A stretch of DNA of 64,000 bases from an uncultured Blautia sp. (lineage in GTDB: Bacteria > Bacillota > Clostridia > Lachnospirales > Lachnospiraceae), in contig CAKROW010000005.1 of the NCBI GenBank assembly GCA_934373235.1, positions 1 to 64,000 on the forward strand. The letters run 5' to 3'. The translations under genes and the position numbers were made by a program. The notes below the pieces were generated by a model, which was given only the letters and a program-made list of their open reading frames with translations, did no database searches and had not been told where the DNA came from. Positions 25,336 through 33,793 of this stretch are shown one piece after another; the first letter of the stretch is position 1, and each line of letters opens with the position of its first letter.

Positions 25336-26142
25336 ATGGGTGAAAGCATGATCACATCATTTGATGGAACAAAGCTGTATCTGAAGAAAGAGACAGCGCC
25401 GGGGAACAGAGCTGTTATCGTGATCGTACATGGTCTCTGCGAGCATCAGGGAAGATATGATTATTTTGCACAGAAGCTCCATGAGGCAGGAATTGGTACG
25501 TATCGTTTTGACCACAGAGGTCATGGACGTTCAGAAGGAGAGGAGACTTTTTACACAAATTTCAATGAGCTTCTGGATGATACCAATGTAGTGGTAGACA
25601 TGGCGATTGCCGAAAATCCGGATATCCCGGTATTTCTTCTTGGACACAGCATGGGTGGTTTCACTGTATCGCTGTATGGTGCCAAATATCCGGACAAGAA
25701 GCTTAAGGGAATTATCACAAGCGGAGCACTGACTGCGGACAACGGCAATCTGATCCGTGGAATCCCCAAAGATCTGGATGTTCACGCACGCCTTACCAAT
25801 GAGCTGGGTTCGGGAGTTTGCTCAGTAAAAGAAGTGGTAGAGTGGTATGGACAGGATCCTTATAACAAGCAGTCTTTTACTCCTGGTCTTTGTTATGCCA
25901 TCTGTGACGGACTTGACTGGTTTGCAGAAAGAAAGGCAGGATTTAAATATCCGGTTCTTATGACCCATGGGGAAAAGGACGGGCTGGTAAGTGTACAGGA
26001 TACTTATGATTTCTTTAAAGAAGCAGGCTCCGCTGACAAGCAGATGAAGATTTACGGAGGCCTGTTCCATGAGATCCTTAATGAGTACTGTAAAGATGAA
26101 GTGATAGGTGATATGATCCACTGGATAGAAAACAGAATCTGA
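25336..26142 (+). CDS. Alpha/beta hydrolase, monoacylglycerol lipase-like
   Basis: A 268-residue serine hydrolase of the monoglyceride lipase/lysophospholipase (Hydrolase_4) group. The oxyanion region VHGLCEHQGRY, the DHRGHGRSEG block and the nucleophile elbow GHSMGG are textbook. Late acidic and histidine triad residues are in THGEKDGLV and GLFHEIL. There is no signal peptide, so it acts in the cytoplasm or at the inner face of the membrane. GGGAGG precedes the ATG at 25336. Substrate is likely a monoacylglycerol or similar ester, but this is by family only. Confidence 0.85.
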   Translation: MGESMITSFDGTKLYLKKETAPGNRAVIVIVHGLCEHQGRYDYFAQKLHEAGIGTYRFDHRGHGRSEGEETFYTNFNELLDDTNVVVDMAIAENPDIPVFLLGHSMGGFTVSLYGAKYPDKKLKGIITSGALTADNGNLIRGIPKDLDVHARLTNELGSGVCSVKEVVEWYGQDPYNKQSFTPGLCYAICDGLDWFAERKAGFKYPVLMTHGEKDGLVSVQDTYDFFKEAGSADKQMKIYGGLFHEILNEYCKDEVIGDMIHWIENRI

Positions 26143-26157
26143 TATAAATACGGTGAC

Positions 26158-26187
26158 AGGGGGCGGCAGGAGCTGTCCCCTCTTTTG
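26158..26187 (+). terminator. Terminator after the hydrolase gene
   Basis: AGGGG (26158-26162) pairs with CCCCT (26177-26181), with an inner GCAG/CTGT stem, followed by CTTTTG. A short but plausible terminator. Confidence 0.5.
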
Positions 26188-26282
26188 AACGGAGATAAGC
26201 ATGTATCAGAGCGAAATGCCCGTTTTAATGCATATAAGCGGACAGCGAAGAGGATCACCTTATGGAAACGGAGGGGATGGAA

Positions 26283-26633
26283 ATGGAAACGCAGGAACTT
26301 GAGAGCGTTTTCAGGAAGTTTAAGGAAACCGGACAGGAAAAACTGCGCCTTGAAACAGCTCTGGAATATTTTGAGAAGGATACAGATCCGCAGCGGACAG
26401 GGGAATATGAGGCATATCTTAAACGACGTATCCGTCCTGCCATGGAACAACTGATCATCCTGGAAGATGTGGAAAAAATGGAGCTTCTCCACGAAAAAGG
26501 AATGTTCGGACAAAAGGAACTGGAGGTTTTTACAGATATGGCAGAGCGGGAAAAAAAACCGGCCGCTCTTGTGTGGCTTCTCCAGCTTAAAAACAGAAAA
26601 TATGGATTTAAACAAAAGAATTTTCAACTGTAA
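26283..26633 (+). CDS. Small helical protein of AAA+/VWA cassette
   Basis: A 116-residue protein I do not recognise. It is almost entirely charged and predicted helical, with about a quarter Glu, and includes EMETQELESVFRKF and MEQLIILEDVEKMELLHEKG. Three in-frame ATGs compete: 26262, 26277 and 26283. GGAGGGG at 26270-26276 is correctly spaced only for 26283. It ends a few bases before the VWA gene and is surely in the same operon. It may be an adaptor or regulatory subunit for the AAA+/VWA pair, but that is context only. Confidence 0.7.
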   Translation: METQELESVFRKFKETGQEKLRLETALEYFEKDTDPQRTGEYEAYLKRRIRPAMEQLIILEDVEKMELLHEKGMFGQKELEVFTDMAEREKKPAALVWLLQLKNRKYGFKQKNFQL

Positions 26634-26651
26634 AGAAGGATGGATACACAG

Positions 26652-27923
26652 ATGAAAAGAAAATATGAAGAGCTGGGAATCCGTATACTGAATAACATAA
26701 GAAACGAATTATACTATTATTTTCCATATCTGGACGGCGCTTTTTCCTGCATTCATGGAAAGGCCTGGGATAATACCGAAAACATAGGGACAAACGGGGA
26801 GGAATTTCTGTTTCGGCCGGAATATCTTCTGAAAGCTTATATGGAAAAGCCGGAAGTGATCCGCAGGGGATATCTCCATATTCTTCTACACTGCTTATAT
26901 CTTCATATTTTCCGGGGGGAGAAGGAAGAAAGACGATTATGGAATCTGGCCTGTGATATTGCAGTGGAGAAGATCATATCAGGAGAACAGATCCAGGTTC
27001 TGGAAACAGAAGAAAATGAAGTAAAAACAAAGGTACTTCATATGCTGGGAAATAAAGCCGCTTCTGCACAAAATATCTGTGACAGGCTGAAGCAGGGTGA
27101 ATTCCCTTTTCCATTCAGGGAGATGGAGAAAGCATTTTATTTTGATGACCATACACTGTGGGATCTGTGCACAGGAGGAAATACAAAGGAAAAGTGGAAA
27201 AATATTCTTTCCTATACAGTTTCCAATAATCAGGATCACAGGAAACGGCGGGGAATGCAGAATGGGGATCAGGAAGAAGAAGCGGGCAGGATCCGTCCTG
27301 GAAAATATGATTACAAAAAATTTCTGAAACAGTTTTCGGTTCCAAGGGAGGAAGTGGAACTGGATACAGAGAGCTTTGATTATATTTATTATAATTACGG
27401 AGTGGAACATTACGGAAATCTTCCCCTGATAGAGCCGCTGGAATATAAAGAAGTGAACCGGCTGGAGGAACTGGTGATCGCAATAGATACATCGGGCTCC
27501 TGTGATGTGGAGACTGTTCGGCGATTTCTTGGGGAAACTTATTCGATATTAAGTGACAGGGAGAATTTTTTCCATAAAATGAAAGTGTATCTTATTCAGT
27601 GTGACTGCTGTATTCAGGATGTGCAGGTGATACATTCAGAAGAGGAATGGAAAACGTGCAGCAGGAATATTGTGATCCGGGGACGGGGCGGAACAGATTT
27701 CCGGCCTGTATTCCGGTATGTGAAGGAACAGCAGGAAAAAAAGGAGATCCGCAGGTTAAGAGCACTGATCTATTTTACAGACGGAGACGGGATCTATCCA
27801 GGCAGCAGGCCTGATCATGAAACTGCTTTTGTATTTTTGCATAAATCAGAAAAAATGGAACTTGTTCCGCCCTGGGCGATCAGGCTTGTGGCAGAGCAGG
27901 AAGGAGCGGGACACAAAATATGA
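26652..27923 (+). CDS. VWA-like protein with DUF2201-type N-terminal domain
   Basis: A 423-residue protein. The N-terminal half resembles the putative metallopeptidase domain (DUF2201_N) found with VWA-like domains: the helix YLHILLHCLYLH carries His76, His80 and His85, but the position of the catalytic Glu in an HExxH motif is Ile77, so peptidase activity is doubtful. The C-terminal half is a von Willebrand A-like fold with the MIDAS motif DTSGS (279-283) and GRGGTDFRP as the second metal loop. The SD AAGGA (26636-26640) overlaps an ATG at 26640, so I prefer the ATG at 26652. The stop overlaps the AAA+ gene start (ATGA). Such pairs usually work as a chaperone-like remodelling machine. Confidence 0.8.
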   Translation: MKRKYEELGIRILNNIRNELYYYFPYLDGAFSCIHGKAWDNTENIGTNGEEFLFRPEYLLKAYMEKPEVIRRGYLHILLHCLYLHIFRGEKEERRLWNLACDIAVEKIISGEQIQVLETEENEVKTKVLHMLGNKAASAQNICDRLKQGEFPFPFREMEKAFYFDDHTLWDLCTGGNTKEKWKNILSYTVSNNQDHRKRRGMQNGDQEEEAGRIRPGKYDYKKFLKQFSVPREEVELDTESFDYIYYNYGVEHYGNLPLIEPLEYKEVNRLEELVIAIDTSGSCDVETVRRFLGETYSILSDRENFFHKMKVYLIQCDCCIQDVQVIHSEEEWKTCSRNIVIRGRGGTDFRPVFRYVKEQQEKKEIRRLRALIYFTDGDGIYPGSRPDHETAFVFLHKSEKMELVPPWAIRLVAEQEGAGHKI

Positions 27924-29440
27924 ACATAAAAGAAGCAAAAGAAGAGATCAGACATACATTTCTGGCCTACAACAGAAAAGATGCCCATGGAAGATATCTG
28001 TTTCCAAGACTGAGACAGCGGCCAATTCTTCTTATGGGGCCTCCGGGAATAGGAAAGACCGCGATCATGGAACAGGTGGCAGGAGAGTGTAATGCAGGTC
28101 TTGTGGCGTATACCATCACCCATCATACAAGACAGAGTGCGATAGGGCTGCCCAGGATCGTGACACGCTGTTATAACGGAAAAGAGGTCAGCGTTACAGA
28201 ATATACTTTAAGCGAGATCATTGCTTCCGTGTATGACTGTATGGAGAGTACCGGAAAAAAAGAGGGGATCCTTTTTATAGATGAGATCAACTGTGTTTCA
28301 GAAACACTGGCTCCAACCATGCTGCAGTTCCTCCAGAACAAAACATTTGGAAGCCACAGGGTACCGGATGGATGGCTGATCGTGGCAGCAGGAAATCCAC
28401 CGGAATATAATAAATCTGTCCGTGAGTTCGATATTGTGACACTTGACCGTGTACGGCGGATAGATATAGAGGCTGATCTGGATGTGTGGATGGAATATGC
28501 CTGGAAAAAAGAGATACATGGAGCAATCCTGTCATATCTCGGTATGAAAAAAGAACATTTTTATTCAGTAGAAAATACTGTGGACGGAAAATTTTTTGTG
28601 ACAGCCAGAGGATGGGAAGATCTTTCGGAAATTCTGAAGGCATATGAGGAAATCGGTGTGGAGATCACGGAGAACCTTGTACATGAATATCTTGGCAGGG
28701 AAGAAATCGCCAGAAGCTTTTTTGCCGGTTATCAGCTTTATCGGAAGTATGGAACAGACTATGGACTGGAACGGCTGGTCAGTGGAGAAATGTCAGAAGA
28801 AGAGCAGGGAGAACGGGAAAAAATGGCCAAAGCCGCATCCTTTGAGGAACGTTTCCTTGTAACAGGACTTCTTCTGGATGTGCTCAATGAAGAGTTTATC
28901 TTTAATGAAAAGCTGGAGGAGGAAACAGAGTCGCTTTATCAGGAACTTCTGCATCTGAAGACTTTTCTGAAGGACAGACAGGATATGATGGCGCTGGAAG
29001 AGTTCACAGATGGAAAGAAAAAAAGCCTTGCTGTGCGGCTGGATGCAGAGCTTCTCACAGAGGCACAGCAGATAAGGGAGGAGTCTGTGATCCGTATTCT
29101 GGAGGAATACAGCCTTACATTGCGTAAAGAACATATCACAGATACAGAAAAAGGCTTTGAACGGATCAGACAGTTATTTAATGAGACGGTCAAAAAGAAT
29201 ATGGAATATGCATGCTGTACAGAAACGGAACTTAAACGGGCTTTTTCCTTTATGAAAGCCTGCTTTGGTGACGACCAGGAAATGATCCTTTTTGTTACAG
29301 GACTTACCAGGAACAGCCATGCAACGGCATTTATCAGGAAACATGGCTGTGATCCCTATTTTGATTGCTGTGAAAGGCTTCTTTACAGGAAGCAGGAGAA
29401 GAAACTTCAGGAAGAATGTGAAGCGCTATTAGAAAAATGA
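27920..29440 (+). CDS. MoxR-type AAA+ ATPase
   Basis: A 506-residue AAA+ ATPase. Walker A GPPGIGKTA is at residues 40-48, Walker B LFIDEIN with Asp121-Glu122, then APTMLQFLQNKTFG and the sensor-1 asparagine in VAAGNPPEYN, and arginine-finger candidates in DIVTLDRVRRIDIE. A long C-terminal helical region (about 290-506) is unlike plain MoxR and could contact the VWA partner. MoxR/VWA pairs are known for metal-cofactor insertion (chelatases, RavA-ViaA, NorQ-NorD), but no obvious client gene is adjacent. Start overlaps the VWA stop by four bases. Confidence 0.85.
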   Translation: MNIKEAKEEIRHTFLAYNRKDAHGRYLFPRLRQRPILLMGPPGIGKTAIMEQVAGECNAGLVAYTITHHTRQSAIGLPRIVTRCYNGKEVSVTEYTLSEIIASVYDCMESTGKKEGILFIDEINCVSETLAPTMLQFLQNKTFGSHRVPDGWLIVAAGNPPEYNKSVREFDIVTLDRVRRIDIEADLDVWMEYAWKKEIHGAILSYLGMKKEHFYSVENTVDGKFFVTARGWEDLSEILKAYEEIGVEITENLVHEYLGREEIARSFFAGYQLYRKYGTDYGLERLVSGEMSEEEQGEREKMAKAASFEERFLVTGLLLDVLNEEFIFNEKLEEETESLYQELLHLKTFLKDRQDMMALEEFTDGKKKSLAVRLDAELLTEAQQIREESVIRILEEYSLTLRKEHITDTEKGFERIRQLFNETVKKNMEYACCTETELKRAFSFMKACFGDDQEMILFVTGLTRNSHATAFIRKHGCDPYFDCCERLLYRKQEKKLQEECEALLEK

Positions 29441-29565
29441 ATAATGCCTTAACGAATACTTATGACTGAAAAGGGCCTGGCGGGTTGACAGACAGGTAAG
29501 ATTGGTGATACCGTAATTGTGTCGAAAACAAAAACCTAAAAAACCGAATGATGAGGTGTGAGAAC

Positions 29566-30438
29566 ATGCAGGAATTAAAACCAATCAAAGAAGGTAAAGT
29601 ACGTGAGATTTATGATAACGGTGACAGTCTGATCATGGTCGCTACAGACCGTATCAGTTGCTTTGACGTGATCCTGAATAACGAAGTTACAAAGAAAGGT
29701 GCCGTACTGACACAGATGTCCAAGTTCTGGTTTGATATGACAGAGGACATTCTTCCAAACCATATGATTTCTGTAGATACCAAGGATATGCCGGAGTTTT
29801 TCCAGCAGGAGAAATTTGCAGGGAAATCCATGATGTGCCGTAAGCTTAATATGCTGCCCATCGAGTGTATTGTTCGCGGATATATTACAGGAAGCGGCTG
29901 GGCAAGCTACAAGGAAAACGGAACAGTCTGCGGAATCAAGCTTCCGGAGGGACTTAAGGAGTCTGACAAGCTGCCTGAACCAATCTACACACCATCCACA
30001 AAGGCAGAGATCGGCGACCACGATGAGAATATTTCTTTTGAACAGAGCATTGACCATCTTGAGAAGTACTTCCCTGGAAAAGGCCGTGAGTATGCTGAGA
30101 AGCTTCGTGACAATACCATTGCACTTTATAAGAAATGTGCGGAGTATGCACTCAGCAGGGGAATCATCATTGCAGATACAAAATTCGAATTTGGCCTTGA
30201 TGAGGAGGGCAATATGGTGATCGGTGATGAGATGCTCACACCGGACAGCTCCCGTTTCTGGCCGGCAGAAGGATATGAGCCGGGACATGGCCAGCCATCC
30301 TTTGACAAACAGTTTGCACGTGACTGGCTGAAAGCCAATCCCGGAAATGACTGGACACTTCCACAGGAGATCGTGGACAAGACCATTGAGAAATACCTTC
30401 AGGCATATAAAATGCTTACAGGCAAAGAACTGGCATAA
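29566..30438 (+). CDS. purC: Phosphoribosylaminoimidazole-succinocarboxamide synthase
   Basis: A 290-residue SAICAR synthetase, step in purine biosynthesis that joins CAIR with aspartate using ATP. The KEGKVREIYD N-terminus, the ATDRISCFDV block, CIVRGYITGSGW and ADTKFEFGLDE are all diagnostic. I start at 29566 with GAGGTG seven bases upstream; a start at 29548 is not supported. The gene stands apart from other pur genes. Its leader contains CGAA-type motifs (around 29453, 29523 and 29543) that loosely recall PurR boxes, but they are not convincing. Confidence 0.96.
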   Translation: MQELKPIKEGKVREIYDNGDSLIMVATDRISCFDVILNNEVTKKGAVLTQMSKFWFDMTEDILPNHMISVDTKDMPEFFQQEKFAGKSMMCRKLNMLPIECIVRGYITGSGWASYKENGTVCGIKLPEGLKESDKLPEPIYTPSTKAEIGDHDENISFEQSIDHLEKYFPGKGREYAEKLRDNTIALYKKCAEYALSRGIIIADTKFEFGLDEEGNMVIGDEMLTPDSSRFWPAEGYEPGHGQPSFDKQFARDWLKANPGNDWTLPQEIVDKTIEKYLQAYKMLTGKELA

Positions 30439-30483
30439 AAAGCCCTCCGGGCAGGATCACACTGCATCGGAGAGGGATTATGT

Positions 30484-30521
30484 CGCTGAAGCGGCCCGTT
30501 GCAGGCGCAGGATTCTTTTTT
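30484..30521 (+). terminator. Possible terminator of purC
   Basis: CGCTG (30484-30488) pairs with CAGGCG (30502-30507, one bulge), followed after several bases by a run of six T. Weak stem but the only U-tract in the gap. Confidence 0.35.
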
Positions 30522-30542
30522 GATTTGAATATATGAGGATTG

Positions 30543-30574
30543 AACAGGCACCGGAGATACTCCAGGTGCCTGTT
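30543..30574. other. Strong stem-loop without U-tract
   Basis: AACAGGCACC/GGTGCCTGTT plus GGAG/CTCC give 14 pairs with one bulged A and a three-base loop. Neither strand has a T run directly after it, so it is not a standard terminator. Confidence 0.6.
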
Positions 30575-30624
30575 GGCATATGTGGAAAAGGATCAAAGCC
30601 TGTTTCCTGTAGCTGAGAAAACAG

Positions 30625-30653
30625 TTGCAAGAAAAGATGCGAAAACTTATAAT
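30625..30653 (+). promoter_or_regulatory. Sigma-A promoter for sortase-sirtuin-DUF951
   Basis: TTGCAA (30625-30630), 17 bases, TATAAT (30648-30653), 21 bases before the sortase start. Confidence 0.65.
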
Positions 30654-30673
30654 GAGGGCAAAGGAGAGTGATT

Positions 30674-31498
30674 ATGAGCAGTTCAAACAACGAAAAAAAG
30701 AGAACGGCAGGCGACTATATCCTGATCGTGGTCCTGGTAGTGGCAGTGGGGGTTTTCTGTTTTGCGGCATTTAACCTTTTTCATATTTTTACAGAATATA
30801 AAAAGGGAACCGATGAGTACAAGGATATCACCCAGATGGCAGTAACTGAGCGTGATCCGGATGAGGAAGCAGAAGATCTGGAGCAGCCACAGCAGCAACA
30901 GCCGGTGGCGCCTATCAGCGTTGATTTTTCTTCTCTTAAGGAGATCAACGATGATGTGATCGGATGGATCTATATGGAGGCACTGCCGGAGATCAGTTAC
31001 CCGGTAGTTCAGGGAAAGGACAACAGCACCTACCTTCACACAACCTATGAGAAAAATTACAACTTTGCGGGAACTATTTTTATTGACTATGAGAACAAGA
31101 GGGATTTTAATGACTGCAATACCCTTGTGTACGGACATAATATGAAGAATGGTTCCATGTTTGGTAAATTAAAAAAATACAGTGAAGACGATACTCTTTA
31201 TAAAACAAGCAAATATTTCTGGATCCTTACACCGGACCAGGATTACCGTTATGAGATCATAGCTGCTTATACAACGGCTGTGGACAGCGATACCTACACA
31301 CTTTTCAAGGGACCGGGCAGGGTGTTTCTGGAATATGAAAAAAAGATGATCGCCAACTCTGAGATCCAGACAGATGTCAAAGCCGAAGATGCCAATATGA
31401 AGGACAAGATCGTTACCCTGTCTACATGCACAGGCAATCAGGCAACAAGATTTGTGGTTCAGGGAAAGCTGGTCAATGCCGTTGATCCCAGGGGCTAG
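30674..31498 (+). CDS. srtB: Class B sortase
   Basis: A 274-residue transpeptidase with a single N-terminal transmembrane anchor at about residues 15-37 and an extracytoplasmic catalytic domain. The triad is His155 (VYGHNM), Cys252 (TLSTCTG) and Arg259 (TRFVV). The motif spacing and the DNSTYLHTTYEKNYNFAGTIF-type region fit class B enzymes, which attach proteins to peptidoglycan or build pili. A Gln/Pro-rich spacer (EQPQQQQPVAP) links membrane and domain. No LPxTG-like substrate protein occurs in this window, so its clients are elsewhere. I start at 30674 behind AAGGAGA; the frame extends to a GTG at 30668. Confidence 0.93.
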   Translation: MSSSNNEKKRTAGDYILIVVLVVAVGVFCFAAFNLFHIFTEYKKGTDEYKDITQMAVTERDPDEEAEDLEQPQQQQPVAPISVDFSSLKEINDDVIGWIYMEALPEISYPVVQGKDNSTYLHTTYEKNYNFAGTIFIDYENKRDFNDCNTLVYGHNMKNGSMFGKLKKYSEDDTLYKTSKYFWILTPDQDYRYEIIAAYTTAVDSDTYTLFKGPGRVFLEYEKKMIANSEIQTDVKAEDANMKDKIVTLSTCTGNQATRFVVQGKLVNAVDPRG

Positions 31499-31543
31499 TA
31501 TAAGTGCATAAGAAGGAAGTTTCGTAAAGAAGGGAAGTTGCAT

Positions 31544-32272
31544 ATGGGAAAAGAAGTGGAAGAATTACAGAAGATCATAGATCAGTATGACAATATCGTA
31601 TTTTTTGGCGGAGCCGGTGTATCCACAGAAAGCGAGATCCCGGATTTCAGAAGCCAGGACGGGCTTTATCATCAGAAGTATGATTATCCACCGGAAACGA
31701 TTCTGAGCCATACCTTTTTTATGAGAAATACGGAAGCTTTTTATAAATTTTACAGAGATAAAATGCTCTGCGATACTGCAAAGCCCAATGCCGCACATAA
31801 AAAACTGGCAGAGCTTGAGGCAGCAGGGAAGCTTAAGGCTGTCATCACCCAGAATATTGACAATCTTCATCAGATGGCAGGCAGCAAAAAAGTCCTGGAG
31901 CTTCATGGGAGTGTATACAGGAATCACTGCATGAAATGTGGAAAATCCTACAGCTTTGCCGATATAAAAAATTCAGAGGGAGTACCTCACTGTAAGGAAT
32001 GTGGCGGGATCATCAAACCTGAGGTGGTTCTTTATGAGGAGGGGCTTGACAATGACACCATCAATGAATCAGTGAGGGCTATCTCCAAAGCTCAGGTGCT
32101 GATCATTGGCGGAACTTCCCTGGCTGTCTATCCGGCGGCAGGATTGATCGATTATTTTCAGGGGGATAAGCTTGTGGTGATCAACAAGGCACCGGGACCC
32201 AGAGACCGGTATGCGGATCTTCTTATTCAGGATCCTATCGGAAAGGTATTTTCACAGATAAAAGTTAAATAA
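31544..32272 (+). CDS. cobB: NAD-dependent protein deacylase, sirtuin (Sir2/CobB)
   Basis: A 242-residue sirtuin. NAD-binding motifs GGAGVSTESEIPDFR (22-36) and TQNIDNLH (102-109) are intact; catalytic His121 is in LELHGS. The zinc ribbon uses Cys129, Cys132, Cys150 and Cys153. Sirtuins remove acetyl or other acyl groups from lysines, for example to reactivate acetyl-CoA synthetase. I start at the ATG at 31544 behind AAGGGAAG; the TTG at 31538 has no SD. The DUF951 gene follows after 12 bases. Confidence 0.93.
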   Translation: MGKEVEELQKIIDQYDNIVFFGGAGVSTESEIPDFRSQDGLYHQKYDYPPETILSHTFFMRNTEAFYKFYRDKMLCDTAKPNAAHKKLAELEAAGKLKAVITQNIDNLHQMAGSKKVLELHGSVYRNHCMKCGKSYSFADIKNSEGVPHCKECGGIIKPEVVLYEEGLDNDTINESVRAISKAQVLIIGGTSLAVYPAAGLIDYFQGDKLVVINKAPGPRDRYADLLIQDPIGKVFSQIKVK

Positions 32273-32284
32273 AAGGAGAAAGAG

Positions 32285-32473
32285 ATGGGACTTAATTACG
32301 AAGTAGGGGATGTTGTGACATTAAAAAAATCCCATCCCTGCGGAAGCAAAGAATGGGAGATCCTGCGTGTCGGCGCAGATTTCCGGCTGAAATGTGCAGG
32401 CTGCGGACACCAGATCATGGTTCCGAGGAAGCTTGTGGAGAAAAATACAAAAAACCTGGCGAAAAAAAATTGA
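32285..32473 (+). CDS. DUF951 family protein
   Basis: A 62-residue protein of the DUF951 family, common in Firmicutes near rpsF/ychF but without known function. The pattern EVGDVVTLKKSHPCGS, EWEILRVGADFRLKC and CAGCGHQIMVPR is characteristic; Cys20 and the C-x2-C pair may bind zinc. SD AAAGGAG precedes the ATG. It sits directly upstream of the rpsF promoter. Confidence 0.9.
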   Translation: MGLNYEVGDVVTLKKSHPCGSKEWEILRVGADFRLKCAGCGHQIMVPRKLVEKNTKNLAKKN

Positions 32474-32491
32474 AAAAAATGAAATTTGTTC

Positions 32492-32520
32492 TTTACAGAC
32501 CCGGAAAGTTATGTTAAAAT
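32492..32520 (+). promoter_or_regulatory. Sigma-A promoter of rpsF-ssb-rpsR
   Basis: TTTACA (32492-32497), 17 bases, TAAAAT (32515-32520) preceded by TG (extended -10). The transcript would have a leader of about 70 bases with a small TTTG/CAAA hairpin (about 32553-32567). S6:S18 feedback leaders are known at this locus in other bacteria; I cannot confirm the motif here. Confidence 0.7.
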
Positions 32521-32597
32521 TAACAATCGTGATATATTTCATATCCTTGCTCTTTGGTATGCAAAGGGCCAGAAGACCATAAGGAGGTAAGACAAGC

Positions 32598-32885
32598 ATG
32601 AACAAGTACGAGTTAGCATTAGTTGTGAACGCTAAGCTTGAGGACGAAGCACGTGACGCTGTAGTAGAGAAAGCTAAATCCTACATCACACGTTATAACG
32701 GCGTGATCACAGAAGTAGAAGAATGGGGTAAGAAGAAATTAGCTTACGAAATTCAGAAAATGCATGAAGGCTTCTACTATTTTATTCAGTTTGAAGCAGA
32801 TTCTCAGTGCCCGGCAGAGATCGAGAGACATGTCCGCATCATGGACAATGTATTAAGATACCTGGTTGTCAGAAAAGAGGCATAA
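32598..32885 (+). CDS. rpsF: 30S ribosomal protein S6
   Basis: A 95-residue S6, first gene of the conserved rpsF-ssb-rpsR operon. The N-terminal MNKYELALVVNAKL, the EWGKKKLAYEIQKMHEGFYY block and the VRIMDNVLRYLVV end are diagnostic. S6 pairs with S18 on the platform of the small subunit. A strong AAGGAGG lies before the ATG. Confidence 0.97.
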   Translation: MNKYELALVVNAKLEDEARDAVVEKAKSYITRYNGVITEVEEWGKKKLAYEIQKMHEGFYYFIQFEADSQCPAEIERHVRIMDNVLRYLVVRKEA

Positions 32886-32957
32886 TTTTTTCAACGGATT
32901 TTAGAAAGCACCATTATGAACCCGTTCAGCTGATCAAATCATAAGAGAGGTATAACG

Positions 32958-33416
32958 ATGAACAAAGTAATCTTAATGGGACGCTTAACAAGAGATCCTG
33001 AGGTAAGATACTCCGCAGGAGAAAATGCCCTGGCAATCGCCAGATATACGCTGGCAGTAGACCGCAGATTCCGTCGTGACGGAGAGGCAAGTGCTGATTT
33101 TATCAGTTGCGTTTCTTTCGGACGTACAGCAGAGTTTGCGGAGAAGTATTTCAGACAGGGACTGAAAATTGCAGTTACGGGACGTATCCAGACAGGAAGT
33201 TATACGAACCGTGAGGGACAGAAGGTTTATACGACAGAGGTTGTTGTTGAAGATCAGGAGTTTGCGGAGAGCAAAGCATCAAGCGACAGCTATGCAGCAT
33301 CTCATCCGAGAACAGAGGCAGCACCTGCACCGTCTATGCCAAGTCCGAGCGCAGCAAGCGCTGACGGCTTCATGAATATTCCGGATGGAATTGATGAAGA
33401 ACTGCCGTTCAATTAG
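32958..33416 (+). CDS. ssb: Single-stranded DNA-binding protein
   Basis: A 152-residue SSB. The OB fold begins MNKVILMGRLTRDPEVRYS and continues through DFISCVSFGRTAEF and VTGRIQTGSYTNREGQKVYTT in the usual order. A Ser/Ala/Pro-rich linker leads to the acidic C-terminal tip DEELPFN, which docks partner proteins. It is located between rpsF and rpsR as in most Firmicutes. AGAGAGG provides the SD. Confidence 0.97.
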   Translation: MNKVILMGRLTRDPEVRYSAGENALAIARYTLAVDRRFRRDGEASADFISCVSFGRTAEFAEKYFRQGLKIAVTGRIQTGSYTNREGQKVYTTEVVVEDQEFAESKASSDSYAASHPRTEAAPAPSMPSPSAASADGFMNIPDGIDEELPFN

Positions 33417-33464
33417 AACATCTGATCAGGACAGATGAGACGAATAAGATAGGAGGAAACAATC

Positions 33465-33728
33465 ATGGCTTACAATAGAGGCGAAAGACCAGATTCTCCG
33501 ATGAAGAGAAGAGGCGGACGCAGAAGAAAGAAAGTTTGTGTATTCTGCGGTAAAGAGAATAACGAGATCGATTACAAGGATGTAGCAAAGTTAAGAAAGT
33601 ATGTTTCCGAGAGAGGTAAAATTCTCCCGAGAAGAATTACAGGTAACTGTGCTAAACATCAGAGAGCACTGACAGTTGCTGTTAAGAGAGCACGTCATAT
33701 GTCCCTGATGCCATACGTTCAGGACTAA
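33465..33728 (+). CDS. rpsR: 30S ribosomal protein S18
   Basis: An 87-residue S18. KKVCVFCGKENNEIDYKDVAKL and the GKILPRRITGNCAKHQR block are unmistakable. Cysteines at CVFCGK (C-x2-C) and NCAKHQR indicate the zinc-binding (C+) paralogue form. TAGGAGG precedes the ATG. It closes the rpsF operon and is followed by a strong terminator. Confidence 0.97.
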   Translation: MAYNRGERPDSPMKRRGGRRRKKVCVFCGKENNEIDYKDVAKLRKYVSERGKILPRRITGNCAKHQRALTVAVKRARHMSLMPYVQD

Positions 33729-33744
33729 TTCAGAATCATCGAAG

Positions 33745-33793
33745 AGCCGTCACATGGGCAGATTGTTATATCTGCTGTGTGATGGCTTTTTTA
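33745..33793 (+). terminator. Terminator of rpsF-ssb-rpsR
   Basis: AGCCGTCACA (33745-33754) and TGTGTGATGGCT (33776-33787), with an inner GCAGAT/ATCTGC stem, followed by a T tract. Confidence 0.85.

Noticed and set aside
29441..29565. PurR boxes or a purine riboswitch upstream of purC
   Set aside because: CGAA-type words occur, but neither the spacing nor the orientation of a paired PurBox fits, and the riboswitch core is absent. A TTGACA at 29485-29490 has no good -10 at the right distance.
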